A DNA stretch of 64,000 bases from DASSUW01 sp963830725. GTDB lineage: Bacteria; Actinomycetota; Thermoleophilia; Solirubrobacterales; Solirubrobacteraceae. The position numbers and the translations under genes were made by a program. Shown here in pieces: positions 55,883 to 64,000 of this stretch. The stretch is from NCBI GenBank assembly GCA_963830725.1, contig CAWHNO010000010.1:161294-225293 (forward strand), read 5' to 3'. A model generated the notes under the pieces. The model did no database searches, was not told the DNA's origin, and saw only the letters and a list, made by a program, of their open reading frames with translations. The first letter of the stretch is position 1; every line of letters begins with the position of its first letter.

Positions 55883-56511
55883 TCGCGGCTGAAGGCCGCG
55901 ATGATCTCGCGCTCGAACTCGGTGACGTGCTCGTGCATGAGCGCCCGCGCGGTGGGGGCATCTTGGTCGAGGATCGCCTCGAGCAGCTTCGCGTGGTCGA
56001 AGACCGCCGAGCCGAGGCCGGGCACGCGGTCGAGCACGACGTACCAGACGCGCAGCGAGAGCACGAAGTAGCGCTCGAGCGTCGCGATCAGGTACGGGTT
56101 GCGCGAGCCCTCCCAGGTGAGGCGGTGGATCGCCTCGTCGAGCGCCATCAGCGCGTCGGCGTCGGCGTCGCGATCGAGCGTGCGCACCTGCTCGAGCAGC
56201 GCCTCGGCGCGCTCGCGCGACGCGTCGTCCAGGCGGCGGGCGGCGAGCTCGGCCGCCTGCGCCTCCAGCTCGGCGCGCACCTCGGAGATGTGGACGATGT
56301 CGGCGGCGTCGACGCTCGTCACGTAGGTGCCGATGCGCGGCTGGACCGCGACGAGGTTCTCGAGCGCCAGCCGCTTGACCGCCTCGCGCAGCGGCGTGCG
56401 GCCGATCTCCAGCTCGCGCATCAGCTCGTCCTCGCGCAGCACCGTGCCGGGCGCGAGCCGCAGCGTGACGATGCGGTCGCGCAGCTCCTCGTAGGCGCGC
56501 TCGCTGATCAC
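55879..56511 (-). CDS. GntR-family regulator (FCD domain)
   Basis: A 210-residue FadR-like regulator. The winged helix carries LREDELMRELEIGRTPLREA, then VKRLALENLVAVQP. The FCD effector domain has VRAELEAQAAELAARRL and DEAIHRLTWEGSRNPYLIAT. The metal-binding His pattern (Asp/His-His-His) seems present, with DHAKLLEAILDQD near the end. GTG 56511 follows directly on the mttB stop codon (TGAGTG), so it is expressed from the mttB promoter and may regulate that gene. Confidence 0.92.
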   Translation of the reverse strand: MISERAYEELRDRIVTLRLAPGTVLREDELMRELEIGRTPLREAVKRLALENLVAVQPRIGTYVTSVDAADIVHISEVRAELEAQAAELAARRLDDASRERAEALLEQVRTLDRDADADALMALDEAIHRLTWEGSRNPYLIATLERYFVLSLRVWYVVLDRVPGLGSAVFDHAKLLEAILDQDAPTARALMHEHVTEFEREIIAAFSRD

Positions 56512-57946
56512 TCAGTCACCGAGCTCCGTCCGTCTCCGCGCCACGAACTCCTGCAGCTGCGCGCGCACGTCGTCGTCGAGCGGCGGCGGCTCGTACTCCT
56601 CGAGCGTGCGCCGCCAGATCTCGCCCGCCCGCTCGGCCGCGTCCTTGCCGCCGTTGCGGGTCCAGCGGTCGAAGTTCTCGGTCGAGGACAGCAGCGGCCG
56701 GTAGAAGCACTCGCGGAAGCGCTCGAGCGTGTGGGCGGCGCCGAGGAAGTGCCCGCCCGAGCCGACCTCCTGGTGGGCGCCGAAGGCGAGGCTCGCCTCG
56801 TCGATCTCCAGCGGCGTGAACTCGTGCCGCAGCATCCGCAGCAGCTCGATGTCGACGATGAACTTCTCGTAGCACGACACCAGGCCGCCCTCGAGCCAGC
56901 CCGCCGAGTGCATCACGAAGTTGGTGCCGGCCAGGAAGGTGGGGAGGAGGGTCATGAGCGCCTCGTAGGCGCCCTGCGCGTCGGCGGTCTGCGACGCGGT
57001 CAGCCCGCCGCCGGAGCGGAACGGCAGCCCGAACCTCCGCGCGATCTGGCCGGTGCAGAGCAGCCCGATCGCCGACTCGGGGGTGCCGAAGCTCGGCGAG
57101 CCCGACTGCATGTCGGTGTTGGAGAGGAACGAGCCGAAGACCACCGGACAGCCCGGCTGGACGAGCTGGCAGAGCGCGATCCCCGACAACGCCTCGGCGA
57201 TCTGCTGCACGAGCGTCGCCGGGATCGAGACCGGCGACATCGCGCCCATCAGCAGGAAGGGCGTCATCACGACGGCCTGGTTGGCGCGGTTGTACTCGAC
57301 CATCGCGCTCAGCATCCGGTCGTCCCAGCGCAGCGGCGAGTTGCAGTTGATCAGCGAGATCGAGACCGGCGACGACGGCAGGCCGCGGAAGAGGATCTCG
57401 CCCATCTCGATCGTGTCGCGCGCGTTCGGGCCTGAGATCACCGAGCCCATGTACGGCTTGTCCGACAGGGTCTGGAGCGCGAACACCATGTCGAGGTGGC
57501 GCGAGTCGAGCGGCGTGTCGTTGGGCTCGACGATCGTGCCGCCCGGCGAGTCCAGCTCGGGGAACGACTGCGACAGCTTCACGAAGTTCTCGAAGTCGGC
57601 CATCGTCGCGTCGCGCCGCACGTCGCCCTCGCGCACGAACGGCGGGCCGTAGACCGACGGCGAAGACCATGTGGTCGCCGCCGATGTGGCACGAGCGCTC
57701 GGGGTTGCGCGCCTGCAGCTCGAACTCGCGCGGCGCCTTGGCGACCTGCTCGAGGATGAAGTCGGGGTCGAGCTTGACCAGGTTGTCGCCCTCGACGGTC
57801 TGGCCGGCCGCCCGGAACAGCTCGACGGCCTCGGGCAGCAGGAACTCGACGCCCAGCTCGGTGACGATCCGCCGCCAGCCGCGATCGAGCACCTCCATCG
57901 CGTCCTCGCTGAGGATCTCGTACCGCGGCATTGTGTTGACGAACAT
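56512..57946 (-). CDS. mttB: MttB-family (trimethylamine/betaine) corrinoid methyltransferase, frameshifted once
   Basis: About 477 residues of the trimethylamine methyltransferase superfamily. The start is MPRYEILSEDAMEVLDRGWR, with ATG 57946 or 57931. SGPNARDTIEMGEIL, NCNSPLRWDDRMLSAMVEYN, TPFLLMGAMSPVSIPATLVQ, FGSFLSNTDMQSGSPSFGTP and GAYEALMTLLPTFLAGTNF are family blocks. A shift near 57660 interrupts VFA and VYGPPFV. No in-frame TAG codon occurs in either frame segment, so it lacks the pyrrolysine of true TMA methyltransferase. It therefore belongs with MtgB-type enzymes that demethylate glycine betaine and related quaternary amines. It is divergent from the IclR/corrinoid operon across 20 bp. 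Confidence 0.93.
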
Positions 57947-57966
57947 GGCTCCGTAACATATCTGCC

Positions 57967-58695
57967 GTGGAACAAGAGTTCCAAGGGGCCCAGACCATCA
58001 ACCGGGCCGCCCAGCTCCTGACGCTCGTGCTCGACTCCGAGCGGCCACGCGGACTCACCGAACTGGCTGACGACGCCGCGCTGCCGAAGAGCACGGCGTC
58101 GCGGCTGCTCGGTGCGCTCGAGCGAGAGGGCCTGATCCAGCAGCGCGGCCGGCGCGGAAGCTTCGAACCTGGCCCCGTCCTGCGGCGCTTCGCCCACCGC
58201 GGCCAGCTTGTCGAGCTCGCCCAACCGCACTTGGAGGCGTTGTCGGACACGAGCGGGGAGACGATCAACCTCGCCATACCGGGCCCGCTTGGCGTCGAGC
58301 ACGTCGCTCAGGTCGAGAGTCGGCATTTCCTGGGGACGGGTCAGTGGGTCGGGCGCCGCGTCCCGTACCACTGCACTGCCGTCGGCAAGGTCCTCATCGC
58401 GTTCGGCGCCGCCGAGCCAGGACCACTCGAGCCGCTCACGCCGGCGACGATCGTCGAGCCCGAGCGGCTCACAACAGAGATCGCGCGCGTCCGCCGGGAT
58501 GGATACGCCACCGCGGTCGACGAGCTCGAAATCGGCCTGTCGGGACTCGCCGCACCGGTCCTCGACGGGATGGCGGCGCTGTCGATCTCCGGCCCCACCC
58601 TGCGCCTCGGCGCGCAGCAGATGGCCGACCTGTACCCGAAGTTGATCCACGAGGCCCAGGCCCTTGGCCACGACATGGGAGCCAACGCCGCATGA
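57967..58695 (+). CDS. IclR-family regulator
   Basis: A 242-residue regulator. The winged helix has LTELADDAALPKSTASRLLG, and the effector domain carries GRRVPYHCTAVGKVLIAFGA and a GYATAVDELEIGLSGLAAPV segment typical of IclR. GTG 57967 lies inside a perfect palindrome. Its stop overlaps the corrinoid protein start (ATGA), so it is the first gene of the plus-strand operon. It likely senses a pathway intermediate and controls mttB and its own operon from one site. Confidence 0.93.
   Translation: MEQEFQGAQTINRAAQLLTLVLDSERPRGLTELADDAALPKSTASRLLGALEREGLIQQRGRRGSFEPGPVLRRFAHRGQLVELAQPHLEALSDTSGETINLAIPGPLGVEHVAQVESRHFLGTGQWVGRRVPYHCTAVGKVLIAFGAAEPGPLEPLTPATIVEPERLTTEIARVRRDGYATAVDELEIGLSGLAAPVLDGMAALSISGPTLRLGAQQMADLYPKLIHEAQALGHDMGANAA
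57968..57983. promoter_or_regulatory. Perfect IclR-box palindrome at operon start
   Basis: TGGAAC-AAGA-GTTCCA is a perfect 6-bp inverted repeat with a 4-base centre. It closely matches the known E. coli IclR-box form TGGAAAT..ATTTCCA. It starts on the second base of the iclR GTG codon and lies 22 bases from the mttB start on the other strand, so one bound IclR tetramer could cover both start sites. Confidence 0.6.
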
Positions 58696-59358
58696 CGCAC
58701 GACGAGATCCTCCAGCTGCTGTACGAGGAGACCCTGGTGGGCAACGCGCCCGCGGTCTCCGACGGCGTCCGAGCAGGGGCTCGACGACGACCTCGAGCCC
58801 GAGCGCATGCTCTACGACGCGCTGATCCCCTCGCTGGAGGAGGTCGGCGCGCGGTTCGAGCGCGGCGACTACTTCGTGCCCGAGATGCTGATCGCCGCGC
58901 GCGCCATGCAGGGCGCGCTCGACATCCTGCGCCCGCTGCTCGCCGAGACCGGGACCAAGCCGGTCGGGACGTTCCTGATGGGCACGGTGAAGGGCGACGT
59001 GCACGACATCGGCAAGAACCTCTGCAACATCATGCTCGAGGGCGCCGGCTTCGAGGTGATCGACCTCGGCGTCAACGTCCCGCCCGAGCGGTTCGTCGAG
59101 CAGATCAACGAGCACACCCCCGACGTGGTCGGCTTCAGCGCGTTCCTGACCACGACGATGCCGATGTTCAAGGCCAACATCAACGCGCTCGAGAAGGCCG
59201 GCATCCGCGACAAGGTGATCGTGATGGTCGGCGGCGCGCCGGTCACGCAGGAGTACGCCGACGCGGTCGGCGCCGACGGCTACAGCGCAGACGCCTCGAG
59301 CGCCGTCAAGAAGGCCAAGCAGCTGATCGAGCAGCGGCGCGAGATGGTGCCGGCCTGA
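58692..59358 (+). CDS. Corrinoid-binding methyl-transfer protein (MtgC/MttC-like), frameshifted
   Basis: About 221 residues. The N-terminal helical cap is DEILQLLYEETLVGNAPAVS followed by ERMLYDALIPSLEEVGARFE and EMLIAARAMQGALDILRPLL. The Rossmann cobalamin domain has GTVKGDVHDIGKNL with the base-on lower ligand His104, then DLGVNVPPERFVEQI and VGFSAFLTTTM and VMVGGAPVTQEYADAVGADG. An extra C near 58769 shifts the frame. It carries the methyl group between MttB and the folate methyltransferase. Start and stop overlap both neighbours. Confidence 0.94.
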
Positions 59359-60218
59359 TGGACACCGTCCTGCGAGCCCGCTCCAAGACCGTCACGATCG
59401 GCGCCGGGCAGCCGTTCTGCATCATCGGCGAGCGCATCAACCCGACCGGCCGCAAGAAGCTCGCCGAGGAGCTGCGCGGCGGCGACCTCTCGACCGTGGC
59501 GGCCGACACCGAGGCCCAGGTCGCCGCCGGCGCCGACATGCTCGACGTCAACGCCGGGATCCCTTTGGTCGACGAGGCCGAGCTGCTGGCCACGATGCTC
59601 CAGACGGTCCAGAGCACGGCGGACATCCCGATCTGCATCGACTCGTCGGTGATCGAGGCGCTGGAGGCCGGGCTGGCGGTCTACGAGGGCAAGGCGCTCG
59701 TGAACTCGGTGACCGGCGAGGACGAGCGGCTGGAGGAGATCCTGCCGCTGGTCGCTCGCCACGGCGCGGCGGTGATCGGGCTCGCCAACGACGAGACGGG
59801 CATCCCGGAGACGCCGCAGCAGCGGCTCGAGATCGCCACCAAGATCGTGGGTGCGGCAGGCGACCACGGGATCCCGCCGGAGGACGTGGTGATCGACCCG
59901 CTGGCCATGACCGTGGGGGCCGACACCGAGGCGGTGACGACGACGCTCGAGACGATCCGGCTGATCCGCGACGAGCTGGGCGTGAACATGTGCCTCGGCG
60001 CGTCGAACGTGTCGTTCGGCCTGCCCGAGCGGTTCGTGCTCAACGCCGCCTTCCTGCCGATGGCGATGGCCGCCGGCCTGACCAGCGCGATCATGAGCAC
60101 CGCCGAGGTGTGCGTGAACAGCGTCCGGGCGGCCGACCTGCTGCTCGGCCACGACCCCTGGGGGACGAGTTGGATCGCAGCCCATCGAGCACGGCAGGCG
60201 GCGGCAGCGACGCCGTGA
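59358..60218 (+). CDS. Methylcorrinoid:tetrahydrofolate methyltransferase (MtgA/MtrH-like)
   Basis: A 286-residue TIM barrel of the pterin-binding methyltransferase family. IIGERINPTGRKKLAEELRG is the signature. ADMLDVNAGIPLVDEAELL, DSSVIEALEAGL, NSVTGE (Asn contacting the pterin) and VIDPLAMTVGADTEAV follow, with CLGASNVSFGLPERF near the end. It moves methyl from the corrinoid protein to THF, or the reverse. The ATG at 59358 shares its A with the TGA of the corrinoid gene, showing tight coupling. With MttB and the corrinoid protein this forms a complete three-component methyl-transfer system. Confidence 0.95.
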   Translation: MDTVLRARSKTVTIGAGQPFCIIGERINPTGRKKLAEELRGGDLSTVAADTEAQVAAGADMLDVNAGIPLVDEAELLATMLQTVQSTADIPICIDSSVIEALEAGLAVYEGKALVNSVTGEDERLEEILPLVARHGAAVIGLANDETGIPETPQQRLEIATKIVGAAGDHGIPPEDVVIDPLAMTVGADTEAVTTTLETIRLIRDELGVNMCLGASNVSFGLPERFVLNAAFLPMAMAAGLTSAIMSTAEVCVNSVRAADLLLGHDPWGTSWIAAHRARQAAAATP

Positions 60219-62006
60219 CGGCCGTCGAGGGCCCGGAGCGCGTCCACCTGCGCTTCGAGCCCGACGGCACCGACGTGCGCGTTCCCGCGGGAACGTCGAT
60301 CTTCGACGCCGCGAGCTGGAACGGGATCGCGATCGACTCCACGTGCGGCGGCCACGGGACGTGCAAGAAGTGCAAGGTGCGCGTGCTCGACGGCGACGTG
60401 CCGGTCAGCTCGGTCGACCCGCGCGCCTTCAGCACCGACGAGCTGCGCGAGGGCTGGCGGCTGGCGTGCCGGGCCGAGGCGCGCGCCGACCTCGTGATCG
60501 ATGTACCGCCGCTGCAGACGCGGCCGAAGGCGGCCCTGGTCGGCGTCGGCCGCCACGTGATCCTGCGGCCGGCCGTGATGAAGCGACATCTGGTGCTCGA
60601 AGAGCCGTCGCTCGAGGACCAGCGGTCGGACGTCGACCGCGTGCTGCAGGCGCTCGACGACCTCGAGCCGCGCGTGGAGCTGGCGGTCGTGCGCACGCTC
60701 GGCAAGGTGCTGCGAGAGGCGCACTTCGACGTCACCGCGGTGGTCGTCGACGACCTGCTGATCGCGGTCGAGCCGGGCGACACCACCACGCGGCGGTTCG
60801 CGATCGCCTTCGACCTCGGCACCACGACGGTGGTGGCCACGCTGCTCGACCTCGAGACCGGCACGCCGGCGGCGGTGCGCTCGATGCTCAACCGCCAGCA
60901 GCCCTACGGGGCGGACGTGATCTCGCGCGTGTCGGCGACGATGCTCGACGAGAACGCGCTCGGCGCCCTCGAGGCGCGCGCGCACGAGACGCTCTCCCAG
61001 CTCGCCGGCGAGGTCTGCGAGGAGGCGGGCATCGACCCGCGCGAGGTCTACGAGATCGTCGTCGTCGGCAACGTGACGATGACCCAGCTCGCGCTCGGCA
61101 TCGACCCCGAGCCGCTCTCGATGGCGCCCTTCATCGTCGCCTCGCACGACCTGCCGCCGGCGCTGGCCAGCGACTTCGGCGTCGCCGTCCACCCGCGCGC
61201 GCCGGCCGTCGTCTTCCCCTCGCTCGGGGCCTACGTGGGCGGCGACATCGTGGCCGGCATGCTCGCTTCCGGCCTCACGCGCGACAAGCGGATCCGGCTG
61301 TTCATCGACGTCGGCACCAACAGCGAGATCGCGCTCGGCTCCAACGAGCGGGTGCTCGCCACCGCGGCGCCTGCCGGCCCGGCCTTCGAGGCGGCACAGA
61401 TCCGTTGCGGTATGCGTGCCGCCGAGGGCGCGATCGAGGGCGTGAAGATCTCGGGCGGCGAGCTCGAGCTGCAGGTGATCGGCGACACGAAGCCGGTTGG
61501 GCTGTGCGGTTCCGGCCTGGTGGACTGCGTCGCCGAGATGGTGCGGGCCGGACTGCTCGACCACTCCGGCCGCTTCACGGACGACCCTCGCATGACCAAG
61601 ATCGGCGAGGAGCGCGTGTTCATGCTCGCCGACGATGTCTATCTCTCTCAGCGCGACGTGCGCGAGCTGCAGTTCGCCAAGGCGCTCGATCGCCACCGGC
61701 TGGAACATCCTCCTGCGCGAGATGGGGCTGGCGCCCGAGGACGTCTCGCAGGTCCTGCTGGCGGGCAGCTTCGGCGCCTACCTGTCGCCGGCCAGCGCCG
61801 TGCGGATCGGACTCGTGCCGCCGCTCGCGCTGCCGCGCATCGTCTCCGCCGGCAACGTCGCCAGCGAGGGCGCCAAGATGGCCGCCCTGAGCCACCGCGA
61901 GCGCGCCGAGGCGCGCTCGATCGTCCACGAGGTCGAGTACGTCGAGCTGTCCGGCCGCGAGGACTTCAACGACCTGTTCGTCGACCAGCTCGCCTTCCCG
62001 GGATGA
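60215..62006 (+). CDS. RACo-type corrinoid reductive activator ([2Fe-2S]/ASKHA), frameshifted once
   Basis: About 597 residues. The plant-type ferredoxin domain has DSTCGGHGTCKKCKVRVLDG with Cys44, Cys50, Cys53 and a fourth Cys85 in WRLACRAE. A linker follows, then an ASKHA ATPase core with AFDLGTTTVVATLLDLETG, VGNVTMTQLALGID, RLFIDVGTNSEIALGSNERV and VLLAGSFGAYLSPASAVRIG. An extra C near 61688 breaks the frame between LQFAKA and SIATGWN. It uses ATP and an electron donor to re-reduce Co(II) corrinoid that becomes oxidised. That need implies the methyl-transfer system is actually used, perhaps under oxic conditions where inactivation is frequent. Confidence 0.93.
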
Positions 62007-62581
62007 GCTCGACTCGTCCGCGCCCGCGTGCGATCATCGCCTGCGGCGCGCTCGCGATCCACGTGCAGGCGGTCGCGCGGCGGCGCGGCCTCGACGTCGA
62101 GGTCCGCCCGCTCCCGGCGCTGCTCCACAACCGGCCGGAGCAGATCGCGCCCGCGGTCCTCGAGGCGTTGACCGACGACGTCATCGCCGTCGCCTACGCC
62201 GACTGCGGCACCTACGGCGCGCTCGACGAGGTGCTCGGCGACGTCCCGCGGCTCGCCGGCGAACACTGCTACGACGTCATCGCCGGCGACGCGGCGCGCG
62301 CCGCGCTCGAAGAGGAGCCGGGCACGTACCTGCTGACCGACTTCCTCGCGCGCACCTTCGAGCACACCGTGATGCGCGAGCTCGGCCTCGACCGCCACCC
62401 GGAGCTGCGCGACGCCTACTTCGGCCACTACACCCGCGTGCTCTGGCTCGCCCAGCACCCGACGCCGGCCACCGCGCGCGCCGCCGAGCGCGCCGCCGCG
62501 CACCTCGGGCTTCCGCTCGAGGTGCGCGTAGTCGGCGACGAGGCGCTCGAGCGCCAGCTCGAGGAACTTCTGTCGGGATGA
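62003..62581 (+). CDS. DUF1638 protein
   Basis: A 192-residue protein with IIACGALAIHVQAVARRRGL near the start, AVAYADCGTYGALDEVLGDV and AGEHCYDVIAG in the middle, and an aromatic-rich HYTRVLWLAQHP late. This is DUF1638, a family of unknown function found next to MttB-type methyltransferase genes in many genomes. Three Cys (in ACGAL, ADCGT, EHCYD) plus His residues suggest a metal or thiolate site. It overlaps RACo and the lyase by 4 bases. A corrinoid or methyl-acceptor maturation or chaperone role is possible but unproven. Confidence 0.88.
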   Translation: MSSTRPRPRAIIACGALAIHVQAVARRRGLDVEVRPLPALLHNRPEQIAPAVLEALTDDVIAVAYADCGTYGALDEVLGDVPRLAGEHCYDVIAGDAARAALEEEPGTYLLTDFLARTFEHTVMRELGLDRHPELRDAYFGHYTRVLWLAQHPTPATARAAERAAAHLGLPLEVRVVGDEALERQLEELLSG

Positions 62582-64000
62582 GGCTGCGCATCGGGGACGA
62601 GCCGCTCGCGCCCGCGGCCCTCGTGGCGGCGGCCCGCAGCGGTGCCCTTGACGTGGAGATCACTCCCGCCGCGCGCGAGCGGATGTCGATCGGCCACCGG
62701 GCCGCCGAGGACATCGCGGCCGTGCGTGGGTCGACGGCCGCACCACCGGCGTTGGCGCCAACCGGCACGTCGACATCCTCGGCGATCTAGGGGGCCACGG
62801 TGTCCGGCTCCTGCGCAGCCATGCGGGCGGGCTGGGCGAGCCGCTGTCAGACGGACGTCGTGGGGGCGACGATCCTGGTGCGCCTCGCGCAGATGCGGCG
62901 GGCGGCGGCAGCCGACCGGAGGTCGCTGTCGCGCTCGCGGGCGTGCTCGCGCAAGGACCGCGTCCCGACCGTGCGCGACCTCGGGGGGCTCGGGACCGGC
63001 GACCTCACGGTGCTCGCCCAGCTCGGCCTCGCGCTCGCCGGCGAGGGCGAGGACGGCGAGCCGCAGCGGCTCGGCGATCGCTCCAGGCGACGCGCTGCCG
63101 CTCATGAGCTCCAACGCCGCCACCTTCGGCACCGCCGCGCTGGTGTGGGCGGACCTGTGCGAGCTGCTGGATGCGGGCTCGGTTATCGCGGCCCTCAGCT
63201 TCCAGGCGCTGCAGGGCAACCGCGAGGCGTTCGCGAGCGCGGTCGCAGCCGCCCGCCCGCTGCCCGGCCTGACCACCGTGGCCGCTCGGCTGCGCGCCCT
63301 CACCGCGGGCGGCGAGCCGCCCGCGCGGCGGCAGGACCCGTTCGGCCTGCGCTGCCTGCCGCCCGTCGCCGGCGCGCTGCACGACGCGCTGGCCGGCCTG
63401 CACGACGTGCTCGCAGTGGAGATCAACGCCGCCGCCGAGAATCCGTTGTTCGCGGGCGGGGAGGCGCTGCACAACGGCGGCTTCCACGCCGCGAGCTGCG
63501 CGCTGGCGCTCGACAGCCTGCGGCTGGCGCTGTCCCGTTCGGCAGCCTGGCGGGCGCCCGGCTCTCGCACCTGATGGCGCCCGACCTCACCGGCCTGACG
63601 CCGTTCCTGGCGGCCGACGCGGAGGGCAGCTCGGGCCTGATGATCGCGGAGTACCTGGCCGGCGACGCGCTCGCGCGGCTGCGGACGGCCGCGACGCGGG
63701 CCGTGCTCGGCTCGGTGTCGATCTCGCGCGGCCTCGAGGAGCACGCCAGCTTCGCCTGGCAGTCCGCCGGCCACGCCCGCCGCGTGGTGGGCCTGCTCCG
63801 CACCGTGCTCGGGCTCGAGTGGGTGGCGGCCGAGCGCGCCCTGCGCATGCGCGGGGTCCCCGCCGCCGGCGTGCTCGCGCCCGCCCGCGCGCTCGCCGGC
63901 GACTTCGACGAACGGCTCGAGGCAGCGCCTGCTCGGCGAGGACGCGGCACGCGCCGCGGCGGCGCCGCCCGCCCTCGCCGAACTCGGCCAGAGGTCGCTT
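62578..64000 (+). CDS. Histidine-ammonia-lyase-like protein lacking the ASG triad (partial, frameshifted)
   Basis: The protein runs past the window end. MRLRIGDEPLAPAALVAAAR, VDGRTTGVGANRHVD, LRSHAGGLGEPLS, MSSNAATFGTAALVWADLCE, LSFQALQGNREAFASAVAAA and AVEINAAAENPLFAGG identify the HAL/PAL fold. The stretch that normally holds the MIO precursor Ala-Ser-Gly reads LGGLGTGDLTVLAQLGLALA at about 62983-63042, with Gly-Thr-Gly. The Tyr of the YGxxTG loop is Asp (VDGRTTG). It may thus act without MIO. Shifts lie near 62730, 62850-62930, 63070, 63540 and 63925. It overlaps DUF1638, so it belongs to the same operon. A lyase on a betaine or aromatic amino acid is possible. Confidence 0.75.

Noticed and set aside
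56512..57946. Possible pyrrolysine (in-frame TAG) in mttB
   Set aside because: Neither frame segment of the corrected gene has a TAG codon, so it is the non-pyrrolysine type.
1..64000. tRNA, rRNA, CRISPR array, prophage or complete insertion sequence
   Set aside because: No cloverleaf, ribosomal, array-like repeat or transposase signatures were seen by eye.

Overview
The window is a GC-rich, gene-dense chromosomal segment that looks actinobacterial. The gene set fits a soil Thermoleophilia/Solirubrobacterales-type organism: an F420-type PPOX flavin protein, an ATPase-free TPR regulator ending in the RYLAHLLAHPGRE-type C-terminal block, a phosphodiester glycosidase, fhs plus fchA, and many alpha/beta hydrolases and VOC or cupin proteins. 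This lineage call is inference from gene content, not a database result. I saw no rRNA, tRNA, CRISPR array, complete insertion sequence or prophage. Many genes are interrupted by single-base frameshifts, most of which look like one inserted base. The reading frame resumes with intact motifs, so I treat most of them as likely sequence errors and annotate the whole gene across the shift.

Layout. 0-12 kb: a membrane protein, a TPR regulator, an alpha/beta hydrolase with no clear end, a P450, a sulfite-oxidase-like membrane enzyme, a TetR/SMP-30 divergent pair with two operators, a GlsB-type membrane protein, fhs-fchA (C1-folate) and a phosphodiester glycosidase. 12-24 kb: a potassium island. A minus-strand run holds a DUF4118 histidine kinase, a KdpE-type regulator, a small membrane protein, kdpF, kdpA, kdpC, kdpB, an unknown, a stand-alone KdpD N-terminal module and a membrane-anchored Usp. 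trkA-trkH diverge from it. A 1-Cys peroxiredoxin follows. 24-30 kb: a Xre/RES toxin-antitoxin pair bordered by a 28-bp direct repeat, a PPOX protein, a VOC protein, an Lrp regulator with a divergent amino-acid permease, and an aminotransferase. 30-37 kb: a large exported protein of unknown function and sulfate activation genes (cysD, cysNC), overlapping head-to-head with an MBL/rhodanese protein. 37-45 kb: an HD-GYP/LuxR regulator, a flavin monooxygenase, three alpha/beta hydrolases, a bicupin, a GNAT and a RibD_C/DHFR-like protein.

45-64 kb is the most coherent metabolic region. A cNMP/CBS/DUF294 protein and a DnaQ-like exonuclease stand back-to-back with an APC permease. The permease is followed by a choline-oxidase-like GMC enzyme, an aldehyde dehydrogenase and a short methylenetetrahydrofolate reductase, the last three joined by 4-bp stop/start overlaps. 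Then come a DHDPS-family aldolase, an FAD oxidoreductase, and LysR and GntR regulators. Last is a corrinoid methyl-transfer cluster: mttB-family methyltransferase on the minus strand, and on the plus strand IclR, corrinoid protein, MtgA/MtrH-type folate methyltransferase, RACo-type [2Fe-2S]/ASKHA reactivator, DUF1638 and a histidine-ammonia-lyase-like protein without the usual Ala-Ser-Gly triad. The plus-strand genes overlap their neighbours by 1-4 bases.

My reading, as inference: a quaternary amine such as choline is imported and oxidised to a betaine. The betaine, or trimethylamine released from one, is demethylated by the MttB homologue onto the corrinoid protein. The methyl group passes to tetrahydrofolate and is oxidised by the MTHFR-like protein, with fhs-fchA able to complete the C1-folate route. 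DUF1638 and the atypical lyase are the parts with no assigned role.
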